From the NCBI RefSeq assembly GCF_900107125.1, contig NZ_FNOU01000025.1:1-36398 (forward strand): DNA of 36,398 bases, in the 5' to 3' direction. Below are positions 22,747 to 33,591 of this stretch, one piece after another. Source of the stretch: Eubacterium barkeri. GTDB lineage: Bacteria; Bacillota; Clostridia; Eubacteriales; Eubacteriaceae. The position numbers and the translations under genes were made by a program. The notes beneath the pieces were generated by a model, which made no database searches, was not told where the DNA came from, and saw only the letters and a program-made list of their open reading frames with translations. Each line of letters begins with the position of its first letter. The stretch's first letter is position 1.

Positions 22747-24333
22747 ATGAAGAATCAATGGGATGTCAAGGGAATACTGGAAAAACGACAAAACCTGCGT
22801 TATATACTCGTGGGAGAAGCTGCGCTTGTTGGCCTGGCCGCTGGACTGGTGGCCGTGGCTTATCGCTTTGCCATGGCCTGGTCTTTTAACCTCCATGCGT
22901 ACATTCTGGAGGCTGCCGATGATCAAACCGGTCTCGTTTTTGCATTTTTTGGATTTCTGGTGGTATTGGCCCTGGCGGTCTCGGTCCTCATGAAATGGGA
23001 GCCGTTCATCACGGGTTCCGGCATTCCCCAGGTAGAGGGGGAGCTTAAGGGGTATTTCGATATGCCCTGGTGGCGGGTTATTGTTGGTAAGCTGGCGGGC
23101 AGCCTCCTCTGCATTATCGGCGGCCTTTCCCTGGGGCGGGAAGGCCCTTCGGTACAGCTGGGAGCTATGAGCGGCAAGGGTTATTCCCGGGTCATGGGGC
23201 GGGGAAATATGGAGGAACGGTATCTGATTACCTGCGGTGCCAGTGCTGGGCTGGCGGCTGCCTTTAACTGTCCCTTGGCCGGGGTGATGTTCGCCCTGGA
23301 GGAGGTCCATAAAAGCTACTCCGTCATTATCCTTTTCTCTGCCATGACAGCGGCGGTTGTGGCGGATTTCGTTTCAAAACTTTTCTTTGGGATGTCTCCG
23401 GTTTTCCACATTCCGGTGACCCAGGCCCTTCCTTTAAAGGATTATTGGATACTCTTACTCTTTGGCATCATCATCGGTCTGGCAGGGGCCTTCTTCAATA
23501 AAAGCATGGCTGTTACGGGAAAGATTTATGATCGTCTGACTTTTATCGCGCCACGGTTTCGCCCAATGATTCCATTTTTGGTTGCTGGTGCATTGGGATT
23601 CGTGCTTCCCCAGGTATTGGGCGATGGGCATCTCATGCTGGATGCCCTGAGTGCCGGGGAGGTCGGTTTCCAGATGGTTTGTCTCCTCCTGGTGGTTAAA
23701 TTTCTTTTCTCTATGATGAGCTTTGGCTCTGGTGCTCCAGGGGGCTCTCTGGCCCCTATGCTGGTCATTGGCGCTTATATTGGTGGTTTTTGCGGTCAGC
23801 TGGCCGTCATCGGTCTGGGCATGGACCCTGGTCTCGTTAATAATTTTATCATTTTAGCCATGGCGGGCTTTTTTACCGCTGTGGTCCGGGCACCGCTGAC
23901 GGCCATCGTGCTGGCCAGCGAACTGACTGGCTCCTTTAGTCATATGATTTCCCTGGCTTTGGTGGTGATTATCGCAGAGGTTACCATTCAGTTTATGGGA
24001 TCAGAGCCATTGTACGATGCTTTACTTAAGAAGCTGCTGGCCAGGGGAGAGGCAGATACTTTGGAAGAAGAAGGCTCAGACGAAAAAACCATTATTGTAC
24101 GAACGGTGGGGAGTGGCTCGGTTTTAGATGGCAGTGCCATTTCAGAAATCCCCTGGCCCGAAAGCAGTTTGGTGGTGGGGATTATCCGGGAGGATCACGA
24201 ATTCATCCCCAATGGGCGCACCATCGTACAAGCGCGGGATCGCCTGACCCTTATTGCTGATGTGGATCATCTCCGGGAGGTCAAGGGGGCGTTGATTCGG
24301 TTGTGTGAGGAACGATTAAATATCGATGAATAG
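22747..24333 (+). CDS. ClC-family H+/anion exchanger with C-terminal TrkA-C domain
   Basis: 528 aa from the ATG at 22747, which lies 8 nt after AAAGGA. The ATG at 22738 would overlap that ribosome binding site. The ClC signature regions are GSGIP (90-94), GREGP (130-134) with gating Glu132, GSGAPGGSLAP (327-337), and the central Tyr in PLYDALL (Tyr423). Glu186 occupies the position of E. coli Glu203, the inner proton glutamate, so a proton-coupled exchanger is expected rather than a channel. The last 70 or so residues (about 455-525) form a TrkA-C/RCK-C-like regulatory domain, as in many Firmicute ClC proteins. The anion (chloride or fluoride) is not certain, but the GSGIP and GREGP motifs fit chloride-type members. 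Confidence 0.92.
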   Translation: MKNQWDVKGILEKRQNLRYILVGEAALVGLAAGLVAVAYRFAMAWSFNLHAYILEAADDQTGLVFAFFGFLVVLALAVSVLMKWEPFITGSGIPQVEGELKGYFDMPWWRVIVGKLAGSLLCIIGGLSLGREGPSVQLGAMSGKGYSRVMGRGNMEERYLITCGASAGLAAAFNCPLAGVMFALEEVHKSYSVIILFSAMTAAVVADFVSKLFFGMSPVFHIPVTQALPLKDYWILLLFGIIIGLAGAFFNKSMAVTGKIYDRLTFIAPRFRPMIPFLVAGALGFVLPQVLGDGHLMLDALSAGEVGFQMVCLLLVVKFLFSMMSFGSGAPGGSLAPMLVIGAYIGGFCGQLAVIGLGMDPGLVNNFIILAMAGFFTAVVRAPLTAIVLASELTGSFSHMISLALVVIIAEVTIQFMGSEPLYDALLKKLLARGEADTLEEEGSDEKTIIVRTVGSGSVLDGSAISEIPWPESSLVVGIIREDHEFIPNGRTIVQARDRLTLIADVDHLREVKGALIRLCEERLNIDE

Positions 24334-24362
24334 AAGAAATTTATTTAAGTGGTTTCTTTTTT
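24334..24362 (+). terminator. Weak possible terminator after the ClC gene
   Basis: AAGAAA (24334-24339) can pair with TTTCTT (24353-24358) around a 13-nt loop, followed by TTTT. The stem is AT-rich and weak. Confidence 0.3.
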
Positions 24363-24363
24363 C

Positions 24364-24392
24364 TTGACATTCGCAAATGGATGTGTTTTAAT
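24364..24392 (+). promoter_or_regulatory. Strong sigma-A promoter of rpoB-rpoC
   Basis: Consensus TTGACA (24364-24369), 17-bp spacer, TTTAAT (24387-24392) with an extended TGT element at 24384-24386. Predicted start is near 24399, which leaves a leader of about 260 nt before rpoB. Confidence 0.85.
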
Positions 24393-24398
24393 AATAAA

Positions 24399-24661
24399 TT
24401 GCAATAGAAGAATTTCGTATGAAAAAGGCTGCAATGGCACGCGGACTCGCTGATCAAAGGTGAGTTGAACGAGTAATGGGATGCGTGTTTCTGACTGATC
24501 AAAGGTTGGAAGTTCATTGGAACCTTTGTTTTTTCGCTGTCTGGAACCTTTTCAGGTTTCCACTTCCTTAGGCTATAGTGTAGCATATTTTATGGTAAAT
24601 GCAAGGAAAAAGACAGATTGTCACTTTGGCATATAAATTCATTTGGTAGGAGAAAAATTTT
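24399..24661 (+). promoter_or_regulatory. rpoB leader with duplicated segment and terminator, possible attenuator
   Basis: Together with the promoter this fills the 328-bp gene-free stretch 24334-24661. CTGATCAAAGGT occurs twice (24450-24461 and 24495-24506). The second copy forms the 5' arm of an intrinsic terminator whose 3' arm (24522-24528) could instead pair with 7 bases of the first copy. Upstream, GCACGC (24437-24442) can pair with GCGTGT (24483-24488), and ACTCG (24445-24449) with CGAGT (24470-24474), enclosing the first copy. A further hairpin lies at 24542-24562. A 14-codon ORF (24419-24463) is present but has a weak ribosome binding site. Confidence 0.5.
24500..24534 (+). terminator. 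Intrinsic terminator inside the rpoB leader
   Basis: CAAAGGTT (24500-24507) pairs perfectly with AACCTTTG (24521-24528) around a 13-nt loop, followed by six T (24529-24534). It lies 128 bp before the rpoB start and downstream of the strong promoter, so it would limit rpoB expression unless read through. Confidence 0.7.
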
Positions 24662-27600
24662 ATGGTAATGACTCATCCCGTACAATACGGCTTGCGGACC
24701 AGACAGAGTTTTTCCAAAATCAAAGAGGTTTTGGAGATGCCCAATTTATTGGAAGTCCAGTTGGATTCCTATAAATGGTTCATCGAAAAGGGGCTTCAGG
24801 AAGTTTTTGACGATGTCCACGAGATTTCGGATTATACTGGAAATCTTGTGCTGCAGTTCGTCGATTATTCCATCGAAGGTGACCCCAAGTACACCATTGA
24901 AGAGTGTAAAGAACGTGATCAGACTTACTATGTCCCCCTGCGGGTAAGGGTTCGCCTGATTAATAAAGAAAAGAATGAGGTCAAGGAGCAGAAGGTCTAT
25001 ATGGCCGATCTCCATAAGATGACGGATACCGGGACCTTTATTGTCAATGGGGCGGAACGTGTCATCGTCAGTCAGTTGGTCCGTTCACCGGGTGCCTATT
25101 ATACCCTGACCCGGGATAAGCTTGGGAAAAAGCTGTATTCAGCCCAGGTCATCCCAAACCGTGGGGCATGGCTGGAATATGAATCGGATTCCAACGATAT
25201 CGTCTATGTCAAGATTGACCGGACCCGAAAGCTGCCCCTGACGGCGCTGCTGCGGGCCTTTGGGTTGGGAACCAACGAAGAGATTTTAGATGTCTTCGGG
25301 GAGGACTATCGCCTCCTGGAAACCATCCAGAAGGATATTGCCAACGATAATAATTCCACCACCGATGGACTCCTTGAAATTTACAAGCGTCTGCGTCCCG
25401 GTGAACCGCCAACAGTGGAAAGTGCAGAATCCTTGCTGAATTCCATGTTCTTTGACGACCGCCGCTACGATTTGGCCAAGGTGGGACGTTATAAATATAA
25501 TAAGAAGCTGGCCCTGGCCCGCCGCCTGACGGGTCAGGTGATTGCAGAGGATGTGATCAATCCTGAAACCGGTGAGGTTTTAGCCGAATCCGGACAGAAG
25601 ATCGACCGGGAAACGGCCTGGGAAATCCAGAATGCCGGCATCAATGTGGTGGATGTTTTGGTTAACCACAATGGTGAGGACAAACAGGTTCGGATTATTG
25701 GGAATGGCTTTGTGGATATTCACAAGCAGGACATCCCCTTTGATATTAGTGATCTGGATATCCATGAGCTGGTGTACAAAGAAGTGCTGGATGAAATTTT
25801 AGAATCTGACATGACCGATGAAGAAAAGCACAAGGCGATGAAGAAACGGATGGATGAACTGCTGCCCAAGCACATCCTCCATGCCGATCTCTTTGCCACA
25901 GTGTCTTACTTCCTGGGTCTGGATTATGATATCGGCAGCATTGACGATATCGACCATCTGGGGAACCGTCGTCTGAGAAGCGTCGGTGAGCTGCTCCAGA
26001 ACCAGTTCCGTATCGGTCTCTCCCGGATGGAACGGGTGGTCCGGGAACGGATGTCTGTTCAGGACGATGAAATCTTAACCCCCCAGAGCCTCATTAATAC
26101 TCGCCCGGTCAATGCGGCCTTAAAGGAGTTCTTTGGAAGCTCCCAGTTATCCCAGTTTATGGACCAGAACAACCCGCTGTCTGAGCTGACCCATAAGCGG
26201 CGTTTATCGGCTCTGGGACCTGGCGGGCTCTCCCGGGAGCGTGCCGGGTTTGAGGTTCGTGACGTTCACCATAGCCACTACGGCCGGATGTGCCCAATTG
26301 AAACCCCTGAAGGTCCGAATATCGGCCTGATTGGTTCTTTGGCGACCTTTGCCCGGGTGAATGAGTATGGGTTTATCGAAACCCCCTATCGTCAGGTAAA
26401 AAATGGGATCGTCACCGATGAGTTCCATTATTTGGCTGCGGATGAAGAAGGGGAATTCGCCATTGCCCAGGCCAATGAACCCCTGGATGATAATGGTCAT
26501 TTTGTCCACGAGCACATCACTGGCCGTGCGGGGATGACCCGTGAGTTTGTGATGATGGCACCAGACGAGGTTGATTACATGGACGTTTCCCCAAAACAGG
26601 TCGTTTCGGTGGCAACGTCTCTCATCCCATTCCTGGAAAACGATGATGCTAACCGTGCCCTTATGGGAGCTAACATGCAGCGTCAGGCCGTGCCGCTGCT
26701 CATTCCAAAGGCCCCTGTGGTGGGGACCGGGATGGAACACAAGGCCGCCAAGGACTCTGGGGTCTGCGCCATTGCAGAACATGCCGGGACTGTGGAATAT
26801 GTTTCTGCAGACGAAATCCGGATTCGGGTGGATGCAGACGGCAGCCTGGAAAAACACCATCTCCTTAAATTCAAACGCTCCAATCAGGGGAACTGTTTTA
26901 ATCAAAAGCCCCTGGTGGATAAGGGACAGCATGTGGACGCCGGGGAAATCATCGCCGATGGTCCAGCCACTGAAATGGGTGAGTTGGCCCTGGGGCGCAA
27001 TGCCTTAATCGGCTTTATGACCTGGGAAGGGTACAACTACGAAGATGCGGTCCTTCTCAATGAAAACCTGGTGAAGGAAGACAAATACACCTCCATCCAT
27101 ATTGAGGAATTTGAATGTGAAGCCCGGGAAACCAAACTGGGACCAGAAGAAATCACCCGGGATATTCCCAATGTCGGGGAGGATGCCCTTAAAAACCTGG
27201 ATGAACGCGGGATCGTGTTTGTCGGGGCAGAAGTCAAATCCGAGGATATCCTGGTGGGTAAGGTCACCCCCAAGGGTGAAACCGACCTGTCCGCAGAAGA
27301 AAAACTTCTCCGGGCGATCTTCGGCGAAAAGGCCCGGGAAATCCGGGATACCTCCCTCAAGGTGCCCCATGGGGAATCCGGGATCGTAGTGGATGTCAAG
27401 GTCTTCTCCCGTGCTAATAAGGACGAGGATTTAAAACCGGGTGTCAACACCATGGTTCGGGTTTACATTGCCAAGAAGCGGAAAATTTCCGTTGGGGATA
27501 AAATGGCTGGCCGTCATGGGAACAAGGGGGTTATCTCCCGAATCCTGCCCCAGGAGGATATGCCTTTCTTACCCGATGGTACACCTTTGGATATCGTGCT

Positions 27601-28366
27601 GAATCCCCTTGGGGTGCCGTCTCGAATGAACATCGGCCAGGTGCTGGAGGTTCATCTCGGGATGGCCCTGAAGGAATTGGGCTGGCATATTGCGACGCCG
27701 GTTTTTGACCCGGCCAATGAAGAGGATATTGAAGACCTTCTGGAAAAGGCAGAGCTGCCCCGGGATGGGAAGATCCAGCTCTACGATGGCCGGACGGGTG
27801 AGCCCTTTGATAACCGGGTTACCGTTGGCTATATGTACTACTTAAAACTCCATCACCTGGTTGATGATAAGATGCATGCCCGTTCCACGGGACCGTATTC
27901 CCTGGTAACCCAGCAGCCATTGGGCGGGAAAGCCCAATTTGGTGGCCAGCGTTTCGGGGAAATGGAAGTGTGGGCCCTGGAAGCCTATGGCGCGGCCCAT
28001 ACCCTCCAGGAAATCCAGACCATCAAATCCGATGATGTGGTGGGCCGTGTGAAGGCTTACGAAGCCATTGTTAAGGGTGAAAACATTCCGAAACCGGGAA
28101 TTCCAGAGGCTTTTAAGGTCCTGATGAAGGAATTCCAGAGTTTAGGTCTGGATGTCACCATCTACAACGATGAAGAAAAAATTGAAGTGCTGGATACGGA
28201 TTATATTGATGAATCGGAAACCGTCCTTGAGGACCCGGTAACCGAGGATATTCTGGATGATGTCCAGGATGCGAAATTCTTTGACGAAGCCGAATACGAC
28301 GAAGATGAAGATATGATCCAGATTATCGATGCTGAAGATATAGACAGTGAAGATTCTCTGTTGTAG
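24662..28366 (+). CDS. rpoB: RNA polymerase subunit beta
   Basis: Catalytic subunit of RNA polymerase, 1234 aa. The rifampicin-binding cluster is visible at 492-518, with Asp501, His511 and Ser516 (E. coli Asp516, His526, Ser531) all of the susceptible type. Other conserved segments include [52 protein letters not shown] and the C-terminal [25 protein letters not shown]. The last 60 or so residues form an acidic tail after the conserved core. AGGAG lies 9 nt before ATG 24662. rpoC follows after 24 nt. Confidence 0.99.
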   Translation: MVMTHPVQYGLRTRQSFSKIKEVLEMPNLLEVQLDSYKWFIEKGLQEVFDDVHEISDYTGNLVLQFVDYSIEGDPKYTIEECKERDQTYYVPLRVRVRLINKEKNEVKEQKVYMADLHKMTDTGTFIVNGAERVIVSQLVRSPGAYYTLTRDKLGKKLYSAQVIPNRGAWLEYESDSNDIVYVKIDRTRKLPLTALLRAFGLGTNEEILDVFGEDYRLLETIQKDIANDNNSTTDGLLEIYKRLRPGEPPTVESAESLLNSMFFDDRRYDLAKVGRYKYNKKLALARRLTGQVIAEDVINPETGEVLAESGQKIDRETAWEIQNAGINVVDVLVNHNGEDKQVRIIGNGFVDIHKQDIPFDISDLDIHELVYKEVLDEILESDMTDEEKHKAMKKRMDELLPKHILHADLFATVSYFLGLDYDIGSIDDIDHLGNRRLRSVGELLQNQFRIGLSRMERVVRERMSVQDDEILTPQSLINTRPVNAALKEFFGSSQLSQFMDQNNPLSELTHKRRLSALGPGGLSRERAGFEVRDVHHSHYGRMCPIETPEGPNIGLIGSLATFARVNEYGFIETPYRQVKNGIVTDEFHYLAADEEGEFAIAQANEPLDDNGHFVHEHITGRAGMTREFVMMAPDEVDYMDVSPKQVVSVATSLIPFLENDDANRALMGANMQRQAVPLLIPKAPVVGTGMEHKAAKDSGVCAIAEHAGTVEYVSADEIRIRVDADGSLEKHHLLKFKRSNQGNCFNQKPLVDKGQHVDAGEIIADGPATEMGELALGRNALIGFMTWEGYNYEDAVLLNENLVKEDKYTSIHIEEFECEARETKLGPEEITRDIPNVGEDALKNLDERGIVFVGAEVKSEDILVGKVTPKGETDLSAEEKLLRAIFGEKAREIRDTSLKVPHGESGIVVDVKVFSRANKDEDLKPGVNTMVRVYIAKKRKISVGDKMAGRHGNKGVISRILPQEDMPFLPDGTPLDIVLNPLGVPSRMNIGQVLEVHLGMALKELGWHIATPVFDPANEEDIEDLLEKAELPRDGKIQLYDGRTGEPFDNRVTVGYMYYLKLHHLVDDKMHARSTGPYSLVTQQPLGGKAQFGGQRFGEMEVWALEAYGAAHTLQEIQTIKSDDVVGRVKAYEAIVKGENIPKPGIPEAFKVLMKEFQSLGLDVTIYNDEEKIEVLDTDYIDESETVLEDPVTEDILDDVQDAKFFDEAEYDEDEDMIQIIDAEDIDSEDSLL

Positions 28367-28390
28367 GAACCGAAAGGAGCAATTCACTTA

Positions 28391-31300
28391 ATGAATGATG
28401 AAATCATCTTCAAATCCTTACAGATAGGTTTGGCTTCCCCTGAGAAAATCAGAGAATGGTCAAGGGGAGAGGTTAAGAAGCCTGAAACTATCAACTATCG
28501 TACCCTCAAGCCTGAAAAAGAAGGTCTGTTTTGTGAAAAAATCTTCGGACCCACCAAGGATTGGGAATGTAACTGTGGGAAATATAAGCGCATCCGCCAC
28601 AAGGGCATCGTCTGTGAAAATTGCGGTGTCGAGGTCACCCGGGCAAAGGTCCGTCGTGAGCGCATGGGCCATATCGAATTGGCGGCACCGGTTTCCCATA
28701 TTTGGTATTTCAAGGGGATTCCCAGTCGAATGGGACTCATCCTTGAAATGTCCCCCCGAAATTTAGAAAAAATTATTTACTTTGCTTCCTATGTTGTCAC
28801 TGATCCAGGGGATACTCCCCTGGCTTACAAGCAGGTGCTTTCTGAACGGGAGTACCGGGAAGCCAAGGAAGAATACGGCGGACGTTTTTCCGCTGGTATT
28901 GGGGCTGAAGCCATTCAGGAGCTGCTATGTATGGTAGACTTGGACCAGGATGCGGAAGTCTTGAAAGAAGAGCTGGCTGACAGCTCCGGGCAGAAGCGAA
29001 TCCGTATCGCCCGCCGTTTAGAAGCCATTGAGGCATTCAGAACTTCTCACAATAAACCGGAATGGATGATTCTGGAAACCATTCCTGTTATTCCGCCGGA
29101 GCTGCGTCCTATGGTTCAGTTGGATGGCGGTCGGTTTGCGACATCAGACCTAAATGACCTGTATCGCCGGGTCATCAACCGGAATAATCGGTTGAATAAA
29201 TTGCTGGAACTGGATGCTCCAGATATTATCGTGCAGAATGAAAAGCGGATGCTCCAGGAGGCCGTGGATGCCCTGATCGATAATGGCCGCCGTGGCCGGG
29301 CTGTGACGGGGCCGGGGAATCGTCCCTTCAAATCCCTTTCGGATATGCTCAAAGGGAAACAGGGCCGTTTCCGTCAGAACCTCTTAGGGAAGCGTGTGGA
29401 CTATTCTGGCCGTTCCGTTATCGTGGTCGGGCCGGAACTTAAAATGTACCAATGTGGGCTGCCCAAGGAAATGGCCATCGAGCTGTTTAAGCCCTTTGTG
29501 ATGCGGGAGCTGGTGTCCCGCCAGCTGAGCCAGAACATCAAGAGTGCCAAAAAGATGGTCGAAAAGCTGGATCCCATTATCTGGGATGTGCTGGAAGACG
29601 TCATCCATGAACATCCAGTGCTCTTAAACCGTGCCCCTACCCTTCACCGCCTGGGTATTCAGGCCTTTGAACCAGTATTGGTGGAAGGCCGGGCCATTAA
29701 GCTCCATCCCCTGGCATGTACCGCTTACAATGCTGACTTTGATGGGGACCAGATGGCTGTCCATGTCCCGCTGTCCATGGAAGCCCAGGCAGAAGCCCGC
29801 TTCCTGATGATGGCATGTAATAATATCTTAAAACCCCAGGATGGGACCCCGGTAGTCGTACCCTCCCAGGATATGATCCTTGGGACCTACTATATGACCC
29901 TGTATCGTGAAGATGCCAAGGGAACGGGTTCGGTCTTTATGGATCAGGACGAAATGGAAATGGCTTACTTTAACCGGACGGTCGATCTCCATGCCATGGT
30001 TAAGGTCCGCATGACCAAGGAAATTGACGGTGTCATGGAAACCCGACTGGTAGAAAGCACCGTTGGCCGATTCTTATTCAACCAGATTCTGCCCCAGGAT
30101 ATGGGCTTTGTCAAACGGGAAACCGTGGATGACATGTTCAAGCTGGAAGTCGATATGCAGGTGGATAAAAAGGTTCTGACTCAGATTGTCGATAAGTGCT
30201 TTAAGGTTCATGGCCCCACGTTGACCTCTGAAACCCTGGATGAAATCAAACGTCTGGGATATGCCTTCTCCACCCGTGCCGCCATTACTGTTGGGGTTTC
30301 TGATATGCAGGTGCCTGGAGGCAAGGAAAAAATCCTGGCTGAAGCAGATAAAAAGGTCGAAGCCAACTTAAAACTCTTCCGGCGCGGTTTGATTTCAGAA
30401 GAAGAACGGTATCAAAATGTCGTGGCGATTTGGAATGATGCCACCGACGAAGTTACCGATGCATTGTTAGACCACCTGGATCGTCTGAATCCAATTAACA
30501 TGATGGCCGACTCCGGGGCCCGTGGTTCCAAAAACCAGATCCGTCAGCTGGCGGGGATGCGAGGGCTGATGACCAACACCACCGGCCGGGTTATCGAACT
30601 GCCAATCCGTTCCAACTTCCGTGAGGGGCTGGACGTTATGGAATTCTTCTCCTCCACCCATGGTGCCCGTAAAGGGCTGGCGGATACCGCCCTGCGAACC
30701 GCCGACTCCGGGTATCTGACACGACGCCTGGTGGACGTGTCCCAGGATGTTATCGTCCGGGAAGAGGATTGTGGGACGACGGAGGGCTATGAAGTCACCG
30801 CCATTAAGCAGAAGAACGAAGTTATCGAACAGCTGGGAGAACGCTTGGCTGGTCGTTATGCCTTTGAGGATGTCATGCATCCGGAAACCGGGGAAATTCT
30901 GGTGGAAAAGGATCAGGTCATTTCCAGTGAAGTGGCCGATGCCATTGAAAAGGCAGGGATCGAACGGGTCCTGATCCGCTCGGTGCTCAACTGTAAGGCG
31001 AAGCATGGGGTTTGCCGGAAGTGCTACGGTGTGGATATGACGACCTGGAAGCCTGTGGAAATCGGCGAAGCCGTTGGGACCATTGCGGCCCAGTCCATCG
31101 GGGAACCAGGGACCCAGCTGACCATGCGTACTTTCCATACCGGTGGGGTTGCCTCCGCCGACGATATCACCCAGGGGCTCCCCCGTGTTGAAGAACTTTT
31201 TGAAGCCCGGAAGCCTAAAGGCCAGGCCATTATTTCTGAAATTGCTGGCCGGGTGGAAATCAATGAGGGTAAGAAAACCGAAGCCGTCGTGATTGGCGAA

Positions 31301-32161
31301 GATATGTCGTCTAAAACCTATCTCATTCCCTATGGCTCACGCCTGCGGGTACTGCCCGGCGACCATGTGGAAGCTGGCGAGCCCCTGACAGAAGGGTCCA
31401 TCAATCCCCATGATATTTTGGATATCCAGGGTGTGGAAGCCGTCCAGCACTACCTGCTGTCGGAAGTTCAGAAGGTTTATCGGCTTCAAGGGGTGCATAT
31501 CAGCGACAAGCATATCGAGCTCATTGTCCGTCAGATGCTGCGTAAGGTCAAAATCGAAGATGCTGGAGATACCGGCTTAATCACCGGTGCGGTGATGGAT
31601 ATCTTCCAGGTGATCGAGGCCAATGAATTAGCTATGGATATGGGTCTGAAGCCCGCGGTAATGATCCGGGATTTGATGGGGATTACCAAGGCCTCCCTGG
31701 CCACGGATTCCTTCCTGTCCGCCGCGTCCTTCCAGGAAACCACTCGGGTACTTACCGATGCGGCCATCAAGGGCAAGGTGGATCCACTGATGGGACTGAA
31801 GGAAAATGTCATCATCGGCCAGTTAGTTCCAGCCGGTACCGGGGTGCCCCAGTATAGCAACCTGACCCTGGAATACGATCGGGAAGAGCCAGAAGATGAT
31901 TATTACGAAGAAATCGAAGAAGAGGAAGTCGTCATCGATGATCTCGGTGATGGCGAATCCGTCAACCTTGATGACGTGCTCATTGACGATAACACCATTA
32001 TGGAAAAGGTGGTTGAAGAGGAAATGCGCTCCCTGGAAAAGGACGATGTACTCTCCGCTGCCTTTGATATGTTCGATATGGATTTTCTCTCTGTTGAGGC
32101 AGATGGAGAAGATTCTGAATCAGAAGAAGATGTCAATGCGGTCATCGATATTGATGAATAA
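28391..32161 (+). CDS. rpoC: RNA polymerase subunit beta'
   Basis: 1256 aa. N-terminal zinc site C60, C62, C75, C78; the catalytic magnesium motif NADFDGD at 447-453; trigger-loop region around [20 protein letters not shown]; second zinc site with [19 protein letters not shown] spacing (a Cys in [10 protein letters not shown], then C-x6-C-x2-C). The last 95 or so residues after the conserved end (from [15 protein letters not shown]) are extremely acidic. The start ATG 28391 is 11 nt after AAAGGAG. No terminator follows, so transcription may run on into the str operon, which also has its own promoter. Confidence 0.99.
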   Translation: MNDEIIFKSLQIGLASPEKIREWSRGEVKKPETINYRTLKPEKEGLFCEKIFGPTKDWECNCGKYKRIRHKGIVCENCGVEVTRAKVRRERMGHIELAAPVSHIWYFKGIPSRMGLILEMSPRNLEKIIYFASYVVTDPGDTPLAYKQVLSEREYREAKEEYGGRFSAGIGAEAIQELLCMVDLDQDAEVLKEELADSSGQKRIRIARRLEAIEAFRTSHNKPEWMILETIPVIPPELRPMVQLDGGRFATSDLNDLYRRVINRNNRLNKLLELDAPDIIVQNEKRMLQEAVDALIDNGRRGRAVTGPGNRPFKSLSDMLKGKQGRFRQNLLGKRVDYSGRSVIVVGPELKMYQCGLPKEMAIELFKPFVMRELVSRQLSQNIKSAKKMVEKLDPIIWDVLEDVIHEHPVLLNRAPTLHRLGIQAFEPVLVEGRAIKLHPLACTAYNADFDGDQMAVHVPLSMEAQAEARFLMMACNNILKPQDGTPVVVPSQDMILGTYYMTLYREDAKGTGSVFMDQDEMEMAYFNRTVDLHAMVKVRMTKEIDGVMETRLVESTVGRFLFNQILPQDMGFVKRETVDDMFKLEVDMQVDKKVLTQIVDKCFKVHGPTLTSETLDEIKRLGYAFSTRAAITVGVSDMQVPGGKEKILAEADKKVEANLKLFRRGLISEEERYQNVVAIWNDATDEVTDALLDHLDRLNPINMMADSGARGSKNQIRQLAGMRGLMTNTTGRVIELPIRSNFREGLDVMEFFSSTHGARKGLADTALRTADSGYLTRRLVDVSQDVIVREEDCGTTEGYEVTAIKQKNEVIEQLGERLAGRYAFEDVMHPETGEILVEKDQVISSEVADAIEKAGIERVLIRSVLNCKAKHGVCRKCYGVDMTTWKPVEIGEAVGTIAAQSIGEPGTQLTMRTFHTGGVASADDITQGLPRVEELFEARKPKGQAIISEIAGRVEINEGKKTEAVVIGEDMSSKTYLIPYGSRLRVLPGDHVEAGEPLTEGSINPHDILDIQGVEAVQHYLLSEVQKVYRLQGVHISDKHIELIVRQMLRKVKIEDAGDTGLITGAVMDIFQVIEANELAMDMGLKPAVMIRDLMGITKASLATDSFLSAASFQETTRVLTDAAIKGKVDPLMGLKENVIIGQLVPAGTGVPQYSNLTLEYDREEPEDDYYEEIEEEEVVIDDLGDGESVNLDDVLIDDNTIMEKVVEEEMRSLEKDDVLSAAFDMFDMDFLSVEADGEDSESEEDVNAVIDIDE

Positions 32162-32180
32162 AAATTGAAAGATTTACCGC

Positions 32181-32209
32181 TTGACAGTTTTACATTTGAT
32201 GTGTATACT
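32181..32209 (+). promoter_or_regulatory. Consensus promoter of the str operon
   Basis: TTGACA (32181-32186), 17-bp spacer, TATACT (32204-32209). Predicted start is near 32216. Confidence 0.88.
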
Positions 32210-32228
32210 AAATAAGTATGCTTATTTA
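32209..32228 (+). promoter_or_regulatory. Inverted repeat at the predicted str operon start site
   Basis: TAAATAAG-TATG-CTTATTTA is an 8-bp perfect stem with a 4-nt loop. It touches the -10 box and spans the predicted start, so it could be an operator or a 5'-end hairpin. Confidence 0.5.
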
Positions 32229-32253
32229 ATGGTGTAAGTGGAGGATGTTTCAC

Positions 32254-32493
32254 ATGACTGAGTTTAAAGAATTACCGAAGGTCATCGGAATGAAGCAAAC
32301 GTTGAAACAGCTGGAGACCGGATGCGTGATTAAAGTCGTGCTGGCTGAAGATACCGATGAGCCATTAAAAGAGAAAATCATCAAAGCCTGTGGGACGGCT
32401 GATGTTCCCGTCATTACCTGCAGGAGTAAGCAAGCTCTCGGTAAAGAGAGCGGCATCGAACGGGATGCGGCAGTGGTCGCGTTACTCAAATGA
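32254..32493 (+). CDS. L7Ae-family kink-turn-binding protein (YbxF-like)
   Basis: 79 aa from ATG 32254, which is 9 nt after GGAGG (32240-32244). An in-frame ATG at 32245 directly abuts the ribosome binding site and is rejected. The L7Ae/L30e fold signature is visible: GMKQTLKQLETG, VVLAEDTDEPLKEKI and the LGKESGIERDAAVVAL C-terminal stretch. Firmicute members (YbxF/RplGB) bind kink-turn RNA and sit between rpoC and rpsL as here. It is the first gene of the str operon. Confidence 0.9.
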   Translation: MTEFKELPKVIGMKQTLKQLETGCVIKVVLAEDTDEPLKEKIIKACGTADVPVITCRSKQALGKESGIERDAAVVALLK

Positions 32494-32547
32494 TTAATCA
32501 TCCCAAGGGGATTGTTAATAAATAATAAAAAGGAGGTGCAGCACTGA

Positions 32548-32922
32548 ATGCCTACCATTAATCAGCTTGTTAAGCAAGGAAGAAAGCGTGCGGAATTAAA
32601 AACCAAAACGCCGGCTCTGAAACAAAACCCTCAGAAACGTGGTGTTTGTACAGCAGTCAGAACATCGACACCTAAAAAACCAAACTCAGCCCTGAGAAAG
32701 ATTGCCAGGGTTAAATTGGTCAACGGTATGGAAGTCACGGCTTATATCCCAGGGATCGGTCATAACCTGCAGGAACATAGTATCGTTCTTGTTAAGGGTG
32801 GTCGTGTTAAGGATTTACCAGGGGTTCGTTATAAGATTATCCGTGGTGCCTTAGATACCGCAGGCGTCGAAGACCGTAAGCAAGCTCGATCCAAATACGG
32901 GGCTAAGAAGCCTAAGAAGTAG
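32548..32922 (+). CDS. rpsL: 30S ribosomal protein S12
   Basis: Decoding-centre protein, 124 aa. The conserved [11 protein letters not shown] segment (carrying the Lys equivalent to E. coli Lys42) and the [14 protein letters not shown] loop (equivalent to Lys87) are wild type, so no streptomycin-resistance change is seen. AGGAGGTG stands 11 nt before the ATG. The 54-nt spacer after the L7Ae gene holds a small imperfect hairpin (32496-32516). Confidence 0.98.
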   Translation: MPTINQLVKQGRKRAELKTKTPALKQNPQKRGVCTAVRTSTPKKPNSALRKIARVKLVNGMEVTAYIPGIGHNLQEHSIVLVKGGRVKDLPGVRYKIIRGALDTAGVEDRKQARSKYGAKKPKK

Positions 32923-32930
32923 TGCATCGT

Positions 32931-33084
32931 ACTGCATCTAGAAATAGATCGCGTATGAATAGCACAACGACCGTATAGTCGAGTACCGATGAACATCTAA
33001 TGTTGCGGTGCTGTCCAAATCTTGATTTGGGCCACAGCACCCATACAAGGCTTGCCCAAGAGCCGAAGGCGATTGGAAGCAAGC
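32931..33084 (+). promoter_or_regulatory. Structured rpsL-rpsG intergenic RNA
   Basis: The 183-nt spacer folds on paper into five consecutive hairpins. They are ATCTA-GAAA-TAGAT (32936-32949); CGAC/GTCG (32968-32981); AACAT-CTA-ATGTT (32992-33004); an 8+6-bp hairpin 33007-33041 with a 3-nt bulge; and 33050-33084, with GCTTGC/GCAAGC, CCAA/TTGG, tandem G-A mismatches and a GCC-GAA-GGC tip. It ends 9 nt before the GGAGG of rpsG. No T run follows, so it is not a terminator. A translational control region for rpsG, as with S7 in E. coli, is the leading guess. Confidence 0.5.
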
Positions 33085-33093
33085 TACTGTTAA

Positions 33094-33576
<483 letters not shown>

Positions 33577-33591
33577 TACAAGGAGTTATTT

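Noticed and set aside
24419..24463. 14-codon leader peptide in the rpoB leader
   Set aside because: The ribosome binding site is weak and the peptide has no run of a regulatory amino acid; kept only as a note.
26135..26215. Rifampicin-resistance substitutions in rpoB
   Set aside because: Asp501, His511 and Ser516 are all of the susceptible type.
32700..32850. Streptomycin-resistance substitutions in rpsL
   Set aside because: Both key lysine regions are wild type.
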